A stretch of 64,000 nt of DNA from Gigaspora rosea (GCA_003550325.1 QKWP01000201.1:346133-410132); one strand, 5' to 3'. Shown: positions 22,053 through 33,146, numbered from the stretch's first letter. The notes: a model not told the origin generated them from the letters alone. Numbers and translations: made by a program.

Positions 22053-22285
22053 GAATTTTACGATATGTAATTCTGTAATTTGATTGGTTAATAGGCTGCA
22101 AGATCGGAAGATCAGATGCCTGTTTTAATTAACAGGTCGGAGGTTGTCTGTATCACATGGTCTATTTTTAATGGTTGATTTTGGGGTACATGACCGTGCG
22201 CAGGTGCACAGAATTCTTAAACCCTTATTATTACTATTAATTAAGCTGATTCTATTACAATTACAGTAAATAGTAGTTTTTTATA

Positions 22286-22831
22286 CTGTATATTGCCAAA
22301 ATAAGCCACCTCCAAAAATAAGCTACCCTCTTTTGATCAAAAAACTCAAAAACATCTTTAACTCAAAAATAAGCTACCTCACAATTGATGAAAGTTACTA
22401 CACAGTAAAGTCCAAATTTTACTAAGCAAATCGATTAAAGCCACTTAAGTAAACTTATTAAGGAGATTAAAATATATATAACCTAAAATTTATGACAAAA
22501 TTGGAGAACTTTTTATTAATTAACTTTTAATGTCTACGTTCAACAAATAGATTAAAATTTTATTAACAAAATATATTTGTAGAATGTAAAAATAAAAAGT
22601 CAAATAATAAAAAATGCTCCTATTTTGATAAAACTTTCAGAATATGTGTGTAGTTCCCAAACAAGTTTACTTAAGTGCTAATATTCAATTTACATAGTAG
22701 AATTTAGACTTACTATGTAACAACTCTTGGTTATTAACCAAAAATTAATTATAACTGAAAATAAGCTATTCTGGATTTTTTGTGTCCAAAATCATCAAAA
22801 GAGGTAGCTTATTTTCAAAAACATATGGCAG
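22286..22831. mobile_element. Tc1/mariner-type MITE (AAAATAAGCTACC family)
   Basis: Inverted tips CTGTATATTGCCAAAATAAG and complement CTGCCATATGTTTTTGAAAA, flanked by TA at 22284-22285 and 22832-22833. The interior resembles 42574-43038, including matching AAATTTTATTAACAAAATAT and GTTTACTTAAGTGC-like blocks, so the two are copies of one family. No transposase. Confidence 0.75.
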
Positions 22832-23079
22832 TAACTATAGTTAATCTTTAAATTGTTAAATTATTTGAAATTTATTTTTGTATCAAAAGTATATTATAAT
22901 AAATCAAGTATAATAGTGCAAAAATTTTAATTTGGTTGGCCAATTGTCATATGATTATGTACTAATTTAATATTACACAATGTCCAATGTCCAACCCTTC
23001 TGGTCCAATGGATTGGACTGGACTAGACATGGGTGGTCCAATGTCCATGTCCAATGTCCAGCCCAATACTGTATAAAAT

Positions 23080-23757
23080 ACAAAAAGTCAAAATCGAATA
23101 ATTCTTTTATAAAAAAATTTATGGTTATCAAAAATTACCAATTCTATAATTACTTAACAATCAATTGTAAAATCAATCTGTAACATATTGTAAATTTGAT
23201 CTTAAAACAAATACATTATGAAACTGGAATATAGTTGCTAGATAAAACCTGAAAGTTTCATGTTGATGAAATTATAAACATTAAATAACAAAATGACAAA
23301 CTAATAAAATAGCAATACTAAGAAAGATAATGAAATTAATGAAGCTAGTAAAATATCCAAAAAATATATGCCAGTTTTATGCAATAAAGATATTATTTGT
23401 AATTCATGTTTAGAGATAGTAAAAAACTTTTATGATTAAATCTGAATGGTCAAATCTAAATTTAAATATATACAGATTATATTCATTACTGTTTTTAAAT
23501 ATGTAATAAAAACATTTGCTATCCTAATTTATATTATTTTTTTAAGAATATAATTATTCCAAATTTTTGCTTAATACTATTTTCATGTCCTATAAATTTG
23601 CGTATAAAATTATAATAATAATTCAAAAAATTTTGATAATCAATTTACTTCAAATAGAGCTTGGCTGTTTATCATTTTAGTCTATATTTTCTTTTACACT
23701 AATAGAATTTTGAGGTCTTATCTTATTGTTAATTCATTATGTATTTTAATAACTTAA
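23080..23757. other. AT-rich stretch, no gene seen
   Basis: About 0.7 kb with no open frame, splice-framed exon or clear repeat. Confidence 0.45.
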
Positions 23758-23759
23758 TA

Positions 23760-24258
23760 GGCAATTCTCCAGTCAACTGGTTCAAAAATTTTTTTTTATA
23801 TATAAATTTTATTATAAGTTCGAATGCACAGTGTTTCTATCTAAAACTTTTTTTATACTAAGTTAATCACCTTTCTGGCTTAAGAGACTTTTGTAAAGCT
23901 CATTAAAATGCATCTAATAGTTGTTAGAGTATTAAAATTGGCTTAGTGGACACTAAGATATCTTTAAAAAACTTTTTTATACTATGTAAATTTTTTTGCA
24001 AACAATAGTATTGTTTATAAAGAAATTTATATAATAAAAGAAAGGTTTTTTAAAGATATCTTGGTATTCACCAAGCCAATTTTGACGCTCTAACTACCAT
24101 TAGAAGTGTTTTAATGAGCTTTACAAAAGTCTCTTAAGCAAGAAAGGTGATTAACTTAGTATAAAAAAAGTTTTAGATAGAGACGCTGTCCATTCGCACT
24201 TATAGTAAAATTTATATATATAAAAAATTTTTTTGAACCAGTTAACTGGAGAATTGCC
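23760..24258. mobile_element. 499-bp near-perfect palindromic MITE
   Basis: Arms of about 230-240 bp are reverse complements with few differences. Tips are GGCAATTCTCCAGTCAACTG and the complement of CAGTTAACTGGAGAATTGCC, flanked by TA at 23758-23759 and 24259-24260. The centre is near 24005-24020. TA duplications point to the Tc1/mariner group. An element that is all terminal repeat would form a long hairpin RNA if transcribed. No open frame. Confidence 0.85.
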
Positions 24259-24671
24259 TATTAACTGTTTTTCATATATCATCAAAACCAATCTTTTAGC
24301 ATCATTTCATGCTATCTTTTGTTCAGACATAAATTCTTGAGTTTTTCATTTTATCAAATTTTCAATGTAAAAAAAAAATCAAATTGTTAAGCTATTAATC
24401 AGTTTATTAATTAATCTATTAATCAGTTTTGCTTTTAATATTTTTATTAAATGATTGAATTACTAATTAAAGTTCTCAGGGTTGCAAAAGTTTATTATTA
24501 CAGAGGTTGGAGCCAGACATTAGCAAAATTTCTAAGTGTATAATTTTAAGGTCTTCCATTCTACTTTTCTCTACTCCAGCTAATGATTTGACGTGGGTGG
24601 GTGTTACCCAGGTCACCAACAGGTGGGTAGGTAACTCAGATCAAGTTGTACCAGCCTGGATAAGGACAGGT

Positions 24672-26210
24672 AGTTTCTACCAACAAGGAATTGTTGTTGA
24701 AAAAGATAAACAAAAAGCATTTATTAATTATAGAAAATCTGCTAAGATGGAAGATGTTAATGGATTAAAAATTCTTGGTATATGTTATGAATTTGGAATT
24801 GGAGTTAATAAAGATGAACATAAGGCATTTATTTCTTATCAAAAATCAGCTGAAATGGGAACAGAGGAGGAATATATCATCTTGGACATCACTAAGAACA
24901 AATACAAAGCATTCATCTATTTTCAAAAATCTGCTGAGATGGGATATGCTAAAGGAATTGTAAGTTTTGGACGTTGTTATTAACATGGAAATAGAGTTAA
25001 AATTGAACAGACTTAGTGCATTCAATTACTTTAAAGAATCTGCTGATCAAACATGGCACCGAAACGAAACCTACCCGAAACTAGTTTCGGAATGGTTCTA
25101 ATCTGAAACTACAGTAGGTTCAGATTTTTAAAAAAATCAAAACTCTGAAACCCGAAACCCTGAAACTATAATCCGAAACCCAATCCTATAATTCGAAACT
25201 CAAAAATATAATATTGAAGTTTTTAAAATTTATTATACAGTTGATTTATTTTTAATGATCCCAAAATGTAACATTATTTTTGAATAAATTATAACATTAT
25301 ATAGATCATTTTTTTTAATTATGTTTTTTTTCACTGCCGTGATTTGTTCTGGTTTTTTTAAAGCTGGTCAACTTTATTTTTAATATCATACAACTGATTC
25401 CAATATTCTATAAGTATTTGATGACTTTTGATACCAGCAATTTATTTAATTCTGTGGTAACTTATTAATTCTAGATATGGACGTACTAATTACTTATTAT
25501 TACTTGATATTGTATCCAGTCATGTTATACTTGTGAATAATAACAACAAAAAGGACTGATGACGCAATGCAATAAATTGTTGGATGCACCGGCCCAAATT
25601 ACATTGGATATTCAAATTTATTGTATTCTTTAAGGAGGTATATAACATACATCAATGCAATTAATATATATTGAAGAGATACATAGCATACATTAGTGCA
25701 TTTGAAAGAGATACTGTATATAATACATTAATGCAATCAATGTATATGGATTTGTGTAGTTTTTGGTATTCAGGTGAGGTTTCAGGTTTCGAATGAGCTT
25801 TCAGATATCAGGTGAGGTTTCGAGTTTTGTATAAGGCTTCAGAATTTATAATCCAAAACCTGAAACTCGCATTTGGCACAAAAGTGTTTCAGCGCCAACT
25901 TTGGAGAGAATAAATATTGTTGTTTTGGCAGTTTCGGGTTTCGGTTGAGGTTTCAGGTTTCATTCGGTTTGCAGTTGATGTTTCGAGTTTTGGATAAGGT
26001 TTCGGAAGCTATAATCCAAAATCTGAAACTTTCAGAATCGCCAAAAAGGTTTCAGTGCCATTTCTGCTAACGATATGAGACACGGTAAAGGAACATATCA
26101 TTAGGAGATTGTTACTTTTGTGGGTATGGAATTGAAAAGGATGTGCATGCGGCATTCAAAAATCTGCTAAGATTGGATTTGTTCTTGGCATGAATGGAAT
26201 TTGGACAATA
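24672..26210 (+). pseudogene. Sel1 repeat gene fragment, split by a transposon
   Basis: 24672-25047 encodes Sel1 repeats (FYQQGIVVEKDKQKAF ... YEFGIGVNKDEHKAF ... YFQKSAEMGYAKG) with a stop just after FGRCY (24981-24983). Reading continues with stops to KESAD, where a 1.0-kb element is inserted. The repeat resumes at about 26075 as MRHGKGTYH ... YFCGYGIEKDVHAAF. If the insert and one 8-bp duplication are removed, the frame across the join is correct (ESAD-MRHGK). The open frame extends upstream to 24507, but that part has no Sel1 character. A kinase part is not seen nearby. Non-functional as assembled. Confidence 0.8.
25048..26066. mobile_element. hAT-type foldback element inserted in a Sel1 gene
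   Basis: Tips CAAACATGGCACCGAAAC and complement CAGAAATGGCACTGAAACC match as inverted repeats. Both arms are built of GAAACCTGAAACCCGAAAC-type short repeats in opposite orientation. The flanks CTGCTGAT and CTAACGAT (5 of 8 matching) fit a decayed 8-bp duplication, and removing the element restores the Sel1 reading frame. The interior is AT-rich without a transposase. Confidence 0.75.
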
Positions 26211-27195
26211 AAAATCTGTCTGATATCCATTATCTGAATGTCTGATCAAAAGCAATGGACATAGAATTTCCTCGTAATTGGTTAATCACAAGATATTAAA
26301 TCGCTTCATATGATTAGTTATTTAATTTAACATATGACAATAACCAATAGAATTGCATCTGTAATCAACAAGGATTTTAGTCAATCATAATAATAACAAG
26401 AGTTTTCATTTATTAAGCATTGTGTTATAGAACTTCATAAATAAATCTATACTTTTATTAATAAACCAACTCTTTTCAGTGAAATAATTCTGTACTTATG
26501 GTTATTTTATCATCCCTTGAAAGATTAGTACATACGTATGTACGATAATATAAGGCACAATTTTTTTTATCATAATCATTATCTGTTATGTGTTACGATT
26601 AATTAAATGATATGGGATCCATTCAATCTATTTAGGTTTTGTTCCATAGTGTCCAAGTCTAGAAACATTTCATAATGTAATCGACTTATATGTATCAGCT
26701 GGTGGGAAATTCAATTTTTTTTCATATGAATGTTTGAACAAATGGCAAAAAGGTTCTATTTAAACCATATACATATATATTTTCAAGGATAGTTTCCCAA
26801 GCTAAAAATAAAAATAAAATTTAAAATTATTATTTTTTTTATTTTTATTTTTTTATATTATAAAATTATAAAATGACGCCAATATGCAAATGTCCTTTTT
26901 AAACTATTTGATTGGACAATCTTGCATATATGTGCATAAAATCATAAAATTTAAATCAGCTAACTTTATAAGGATTATGATCATTGGTAATACATGATTT
27001 ATGTCATCATATTTGTAATCGATGAATTGATAATCAAAAAAAAATGCGTGAAAATTGAAATTCAAAAATCAAGGATACAGGAACGACCAGTTATTTTTAT
27101 TCACACTCATTTGGCATCTATGATTTTTAAAATTTGATTTTCGTTCGTTTGCTATGTATAGTTTATGGATGTTAGAATAACTAATATATAGATAA
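26211..27195. other. AT-rich stretch, no gene seen
   Basis: About 1 kb with no supported gene. A short palindrome TACATACGTATGTA lies near 26531. Confidence 0.45.
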
Positions 27196-27199
27196 CCTT

Positions 27200-28260
27200 A
27201 ATAACATGCGTTAGTGAGTTGCATGCTGTGTGTTGCCAAAATAGTAAAGTAAACTGAATTTTTACAGTATCTCACGATAAAATCATAATAATTTTCAATA
27301 CAAACTAACACAACCTTATAGTAATTCATAATACAGACTCAACATTAAATATGTATTGTGCATCGAATAGGTTTATAACAGAATTTTTTATAGTAATTCA
27401 CAATAATTCTAATACAAACTAACTCTCATTAACAGAATAGTTTTATAGTAGCTCACCAATGCAAACTAAAAACTTCGACTAATTCAAATTAGGCCCACAA
27501 AAATCAAAATGCAACTAACTTGACCACATTGTGGTCGCCAGAATAGCAGGTAAGTGTTTAAAATTTTCTTATGTAACTCATTAGAAATCGTGAAAATTCT
27601 ATGCAAACACAAAATCTACACAACTTTAAATTACATACTGTGGTCACCAGATTAGCAAATAATTTCAAAAATGAATGGTTTACCATAACTCTTGATGAAA
27701 ATCATGGTAATTGCAATACAAACCAACTTTAAACATTGTATACTGCATTATCGTTCTTTTCGATTTAGTTTAATTTAATCACTATATGATTGTTTTTTAC
27801 GAGCTTTGTGAGTTCTACAATTACAATACAAACAATTACCTAAATTCATTATATTTCAGAATCCATTTCATTACTTTTTGGTATTTTTATTATATTTAAT
27901 ATAGTAAATGGGATCTGAAAAATGTAACATTATATGTATCATAATCGTGGGACTCACTGAGCTTGCAAACTGATCAAATTGAAAAGAGCGATAACAAGTT
28001 CTGTAGTGAATCGTTTTTCAATAGAACTAATGGTAATTTAATTACAAATCGGCTCAACCATAGTAACATACTGAGATAATGGGTAAGTTTTGTAACAGAA
28101 TTGTTTACCGTAACTCGTGATAATTCCGATGAAGCTAACTCAACCTTAAACACAGACTGGAATAGCAAGCAAGTTTCGTAAGAGAATTTTTACAAATTTA
28201 TGGTAGAAATCATGGTAATTCAAATGCACACCAACTCAGCCGCATTGATTAATTGAAAAA
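27200..28260. repeat. Degenerate tandem array, unit about 90-120 bp
   Basis: Repeated blocks are AATAGCAGGTAAGT, TTTGTAACAGAATTTTTAC, GTAACTCATGATAA, ATCATGGTAATTCAAATGC and CAAACTAACTCAACCTTAAA, in the same order several times between 27225 and 28250. A GTAAGT-like donor and an ACTAAC ... CAG stretch recur in each copy, so the unit looks intron-like. The same unit occurs on the minus strand inside 6790-7060. The array ends a few bases before a GC-rich hairpin. Confidence 0.7.
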
Positions 28261-28264
28261 ATCA

Positions 28265-28283
28265 GGGGCGCCATAGGCGCCCC
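28265..28283. other. GC-rich hairpin, second copy
   Basis: A perfect 8-bp stem GGGGCGCC / GGCGCCCC with loop ATA. It lies at the end of a degenerate tandem array and is followed after about 13 bases by CTTGTAA and ATAAAT, exactly as at 1586-1602. The two flanking arrays have different unit sequences, so the hairpin is a shared feature of position. Function unknown. Confidence 0.75.
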
Positions 28284-28382
28284 AATGTTTTCTTTCTTGT
28301 AACCAATAAATGTATGTACACTAAATTAAATCAATTTTTTATATAATTTTCGCCTTGGTCATGTGCAAATCAGCATCGGACA

Positions 28383-28510
28383 TATCATCGGACATTGGAA
28401 AATTGTCCGAATTGTCCTATGCAACGTGATCGGACATTGTGCAGTGACAACCATAGCTGCGCCACATAGTACGTCGGAATTGCATAGGACAATTCGGAAA
28501 TGTCCGATGA
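28383..28510. mobile_element. Small inverted-repeat element in a Sel1 remnant
   Basis: The arm CATCGGACATTGG ... GAATTGTCCTATGCAA matches the complement of TTGCATAGGACAATTCGG ... TGTCCGATG, about 35-40 bp each. It lies directly upstream of a Sel1-like segment and may have interrupted it. Confidence 0.7.
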
Positions 28511-28514
28511 AAAA

Positions 28515-29816
28515 AGTTGGTGATTGCTATCGAAATGGAATGGAATGTTAAAGGATTTACAAAAACCGAATATTGGTATCAAATGTAATAATTTTTTGTC
28601 ATTATATTTTTTTCATGTATGAATTATTTTGTTACATATACTTGTTAATAATTTCAAATATTGTGATTAATTAGGGAGAACGATAAATCAGGTATAACAT
28701 CAGGTAAATTCTAATGTTTTCTATTGTTACGTGATAATTCAACCATAATGTTTAAACTTATAATTATCTATGATCTATTTACTTGTTAGCAACAGATGAA
28801 TGAAGATAAAAAATTTGATGTTGATGATACTTTTATAAAAATGATCATCGAAAATAAATACCCAATTCAATGGATTGAATATAATAAACTTACAAATCTA
28901 AACATGATGGGAGAAGGCGGATATTCAACCGTTTATTCTTCTGAATGGGATGATCAAAAACAGCATCGTAAAATGACCGTTGCACTTAAATTTCTTCACG
29001 GATCAAAAGGTTGTAGTAAAGAATTTATTAATGAGGTAATATTTTTTAATCATTATAATTATCAATTAATGAATATTTAGCAACAATAAATTAATTTTCA
29101 TTACTAAAAGTTAAAGGCATATTGTGATTTTGGCCTTAAAACTTAAACTTTTTTGAATGCTTGGCATATCAAAAGATGAAGTCTCTAAAGATTATGTTCT
29201 CGTTTTAGAATATCTGCCAATTGGCTCTTTACGCGAGAATCCTTATTTTGTATCGCAAATGGAATGGGAAAAGAAATTAATCCTGTTGACTTCAATTGCT
29301 TCTGATCTTAAGACTATTCATTCTCAAGGCCTCATTCACCGAGATTTACATAGTGGAAATATACTACTACATAATATTTATTGCAGTTCTAGGACTTTCA
29401 GCATTAGCTATTATTGGGATCAAATGATAAAATATGTGGTATATAATGCCATATATACGGTAGCACCGGAAGTGTTATATACTGGAAATAAAACGTATAG
29501 TACAGCATTTGATGTATATTCTTTTGGAATTATTGCTTAAGAAATAGCATCAGGTCTTCTAGTTTATCACGACACTCCACATGATATCAATCTTTTAAAT
29601 GATATTTATCATGGTTTACGTCCAATTATTCCAAAGAATGTACCAAAATTAGTTAAAGAACTAATAACAAATCGTTGGGATGCTCAACCAACCAAAAGGC
29701 CAACTTCTAAAGATGTATATAACACTCTAAATATGTGGAACAGTAACATTTTAAACAATATTTCAACAGATATAGTCACACAAATAGTTTCGATGAAACA
29801 ATTAAAAATTGTTTGA
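28515..29816 (+). pseudogene. TKL-type protein kinase, decayed
   Basis: Begins with a Sel1 remnant (VGDCYRNG, then EYWYQM near 28580). The kinase N-lobe exon 28796-29034 has WIEYNKL, glycine loop GEGGYSTVY and VALK. After an intron, 29111 onward reads AYCDFGLK, then a 1-base deletion, then FFECLGISKDE. The catalytic loop HRDLHSGN is intact. The DFG region is not readable in frame (29370-29440), APEVL is present, and DVYSFGII ends at a TAA at 29538-29540. Beyond it, the same frame continues through EIASG, GLRPIIPKNVP and RWDAQPTKRPT to 29816. At least two frame lesions and one nonsense codon; some could be assembly errors. Confidence 0.8.
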
Positions 29817-30029
29817 AGTCCAACAAATCGATTCCAGCTCACATCACGATAACCATTTATACTAGCAGGAAGTTTGGTCCCCTATTATGTAAAAATGTCG
29901 TTAATTTTGACAAATCCAATCATCTAAGTAATAACTACTTTGTGATGCTGTAAATTAATTTCAATTAAATCAATTTTTAACTCTGTTGCTTTTTTCCTAA
30001 TAAAATTTCTCGAATATAAAGTTAACCAA

Positions 30030-32524
30030 GAAAAGCTAGAAAATAATAAAAGCTTACTAATTATTGATTCATTCATCTCACAAGATGATTTAAACGAAGT
30101 TAAAAAAAATGAATGTAAAAAGTTTATTCATTCTCAAAAGTCTAACGAGATGGAGAATATGGAGAATTCCAAGAAGATAGGCCTCCTTGGAGCTTATTAT
30201 CAGGCTGGGCTCGGAGTCGAAAAGGATGATCATAAAGCACTCTTGTATTTTCAAAAGGCTGCTAGTATGGAAGACTCTGCATCAGTATGTCAAATTGGTA
30301 CTTGTTATCTCACTGGAACTGGAGTTGAAAAACATAAGGCTTTCATCCATTTTCAGAGATCTGCTGAGATGGAAGATTCAAATGGAATGGCATGTCTTGG
30401 ACGTTGTTATCAAGAAGGTTCGGAGTTGAAAGGGATGAACAAAAAGCATTCATTTATTTTCAAAGGTCTGATGAGATGGGAAAAATGTATAGAATATATT
30501 TTCTTGGATATTGTTATTTTGAGGGAGCTGGAGTTGAAAAAGATGTACATAAGGCATTCATTCATTTTAAGAGATCCGCTGATATGGGGCTTGCCTATGG
30601 AGTGGGTCGTGAAGGTTGTTGTTATCAAAAAGGAATTGGAGTTGAAAAAAATAAACATAAGGATTCATTCATTTTCAAAAGGCTGTCGACATGCATGAAC
30701 ATGAGTATGAATTTGAGTCATTCATAAGTAATACTTATAAACTATCTTTCAACATGGGATTGCTGCATTTAACGTTGCTTGCACTTACGAAAATGGTATT
30801 GGAATAAGAAAAGATGAATATAAGGCATTTATTTATTAGAAAAATCTGCTAGTATGGGATGTATTGATGGAATATATCGAGTTGGACATTGTTATCATTA
30901 TGGAATTGGAGTTAAAAAACAGGATAAATATAAATCATTTATTTATTATCAAAAGTCCGCTGAGATGGGACACGCTAACAGTGCATTTGATCTCGGACAT
31001 TGTTATAATAAAAGAATTGGAGTAAAAAATAGATAAATCTAAGTCCTTCTTTTATTTATTAAAATCTTCTGAGATGGGGCATGCCGATGGAACATATTGT
31101 GTTGGTTATTGTTATCAGTATGGTAATGGAGTTGAGAAAGATGAACATAAAGCATTTATTTATTTTCAAAAATCAGCCGATATGGGGCATGATGGGGCAT
31201 TTTACACAGGATACTGTTGTTTTTGTGGAAATTGAGTTGAAAAAGATAATCATAAAGCATTTATATATATTCAAAAATCGGTTGAAATGAGAGACTGTGA
31301 TGGAATGTTTACAATTGGGCACCTTTATCAAAACGGACTTGGGGAGTTGAAAAAGATAATAATAAAGCATTTATATATTATCAAAAATCTGCCGAAATGG
31401 GACATTCTGATGGAGTATATTATGTTGGATATTTTTATCAGAATGGTATTGGTGTTGAAAAGGATGAACGTAAAGCGTTTATTCATTATAAAAAATCTTC
31501 TGATATGGGAAATGATAAAGAAACTTTTCATGTTGGTTATCGTTATCAAAATGAGATTGGAATTAGAAAGGATGAAATTCAAGCATTTACTTATTATCAA
31601 AAATCTGCTGATATGGGATTTGTTGAAGCAATATATAATGTTGGCAGTTGTTATCAAAATGGGATTGGAATTAAAAAGATAAAAATAAAGCATTTGTTTA
31701 CTATCAAAAATCAGCCGATATGGGCATGTTAAAGGAGCATTTTATGTTGGTTATTGTTATCAGTATGGTGATGGAGTTGACTAGGATAAACGTAAAGCAT
31801 TTATTTATTATCAAAAATCTGCTGATATGGGACTTGTTGAATTAATATATAATGTTGGCATTTGTAATCAGTATGGTGATGGATTTGAAGAGGATAAACG
31901 TAAAGCATATATTTATTATCAAAAATCTGTTGATATGGGACTTGTTGAAGCAATATATAATTTTGGCAGCTGTTATCAAAATGGGATTGGAATTAAAAGA
32001 ATAAAAATAAAACATTATTTATTATCAAAAATCAGCCGACATGGGGCATGTTAAAGGAGTTTTTTATGTTGGTTATTGTTATCATTATGGTATTGGAGTT
32101 GAAGAGGATAAACGTAAAACATTTATTTATTATCAAAAATCTGCTGAAATGAAAGACAGTGATAGAATGTTTATAATTGGATACTTTTATCAAAACGGAC
32201 TTGGAGTTGAAAAGGATAATAAAGCGTTTATTCATTATCAAAAATCTGCTGAGATGGGCATTTTTATGTATATATTATGTTAGTTTTTGTTATAAGTATG
32301 GCATTGGTGTTGAAAAGGATGAACGTAAAGCGTTTATTCATTATAAAAGATCCGCCGAAATGGGTCACATTAATGGAATGTGTCACGTAAATTGTTATCA
32401 AAATGGAATTGGAGTTGAAAAGGATGAATATAAAGCACTAATTTATATTCAAAAACTTGCTGAGGTGGGAAATTCTGATTGTAAACTTATAATTGAACAA
32501 GTTATTAACAGCTTTATTATATAA
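30030..32524 (+). pseudogene. Long Sel1 repeat region, decayed (about 20 repeats)
   Basis: Sel1 repeats (about 36 residues each) act as scaffolds for protein contacts. The reading begins after an acceptor-like ATATAAAG near 30020 with NQEKLENNKSLLIID and SFISQDDLNEVKK, then repeats such as GVEKDDHKALLYFQKAA and NGIGVEKDERKAFIHYKKS run on to 32524. Frame changes occur near 30415 (one T short), 30690-30760, 31030, 31340, 31680, 32020 and 32270. In-frame stops include TAG at about 30836. It follows the kinase pseudogene by about 200 bp on the same strand. A kinase followed by Sel1 repeats is known in this fungal group, so the two may be one former gene. Confidence 0.8.
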
Positions 32525-32543
32525 AATATGTAATATAATGACC

Positions 32544-33146
32544 CTGGGTCGGATAGCGCAGTGGTTAGCGCTCCGGGGTCGTATTCGCAAGATCGCCGGT
32601 TCGAGTCCAGTGGATGACAAAAACCGTGTTGGGATTACGAATAGTAAGGATCTATGATGAGGAATTGCACTTCTCCCCATTTACGGAAAAGGTACTACAA
32701 CGTCAATGAGTTGCGTGACATAGCCACTTTGGTCATGCGGCATCCAGAAAAGGAAAAATCTGACAAGAAACGTCGTAAATATAAGGACTATCCACTATAA
32801 AAGGAAAACAAGAATAAGTACAAGAAAACAAAGAAAATATGTACGGGGCACCTGACGACACTACACCGACCAAAAATGGAATGTAGCTCCCGGGGAAGAT
32901 GAAAAACGGCCAATCTACAAAGCGACCAGGCAGAATATTGAGTTCCTTAAAGCTGCCTATGATCCAATAGGTATGGGGCACTGGCGTGGTGGGCCTGCTG
33001 GAGTCAGCCAGGTTAAGCGGACGATTGGAGGGTGGTATAGTTTAGCTAGGAAAACCCGAATGTATATGTAATGTAAAAAGACCTTAATAAAGAGCGTCAC
33101 ATGACGTCCCTGGGCTCATGAAGCTTCGGGTTTTAAAAAAAAAAAA
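32544..33146 (+). mobile_element. tRNA-derived SINE, about 0.6 kb
   Basis: Polymerase III promoter boxes are clear: A box TAGCGCAGTGGTTAGCGC at 32554-32571 and B box GGTTCGAGTCC at 32598-32608. The body is GC-richer than its surroundings and encodes no recognisable protein. It ends in a 12-A tail at 33135-33146, followed by a TA run. A complete cloverleaf with paired acceptor stem is not evident, so this is tRNA-derived and not a tRNA gene. A target duplication is not clear. It starts about 20 bp after the Sel1 stop codon. Confidence 0.8.

Larger units (their letters stand above)
12611..22224 (+). mobile_element. 9.6-kb Mutator-like transposon (MULE)
   Basis: Terminal inverted repeats of about 45 bp, with GTGCACCTGC and ATCATGCACCCCA on the left matched by the complement of GGGGTACATGACCGTGCGC on the right. 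The exact 9-bp duplication TTATTATTA lies at 12602-12610 and 22225-22233. Nine-base duplications are typical of Mutator elements, and a Mutator-type transposase pseudogene lies inside at 13.65-16.19 kb. The rest is a short tandem repeat region, a palindrome, and about 4.6 kb of tandem exon-plus-intron-like units. The size is large for a MULE because of that array. Confidence 0.85.
12068..23071. mobile_element. hAT-type element (outer), interrupted by a Mutator-like element
   Basis: Left tip CAGTGTTGGCATTGGAC and right tip (complement) CAGTATTGGGCTGGACATTGG are inverted repeats, followed inside by tandem GTCCAATGTCCA-type subterminal repeats. The exact 8-bp duplication TATAAAAT lies at 12060-12067 and 23072-23079. 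The CAGTGTTGG tip and 8-bp duplication are typical of hAT elements. Without the inserted Mutator-like element and the 546-bp MITE, the element is only about 0.8 kb and has no transposase, so it is non-autonomous. Confidence 0.85.

Noticed and set aside
24507..24671. N-terminal domain of the Sel1 protein
   Set aside because: The upstream open frame has no Sel1 or known domain character and lies directly after repeat-rich DNA; probably a chance extension.
32546..32622. A tRNA gene
   Set aside because: Strong A and B boxes, but the acceptor and T arms do not pair well, and it continues into a 0.6-kb element with a poly-A tail.
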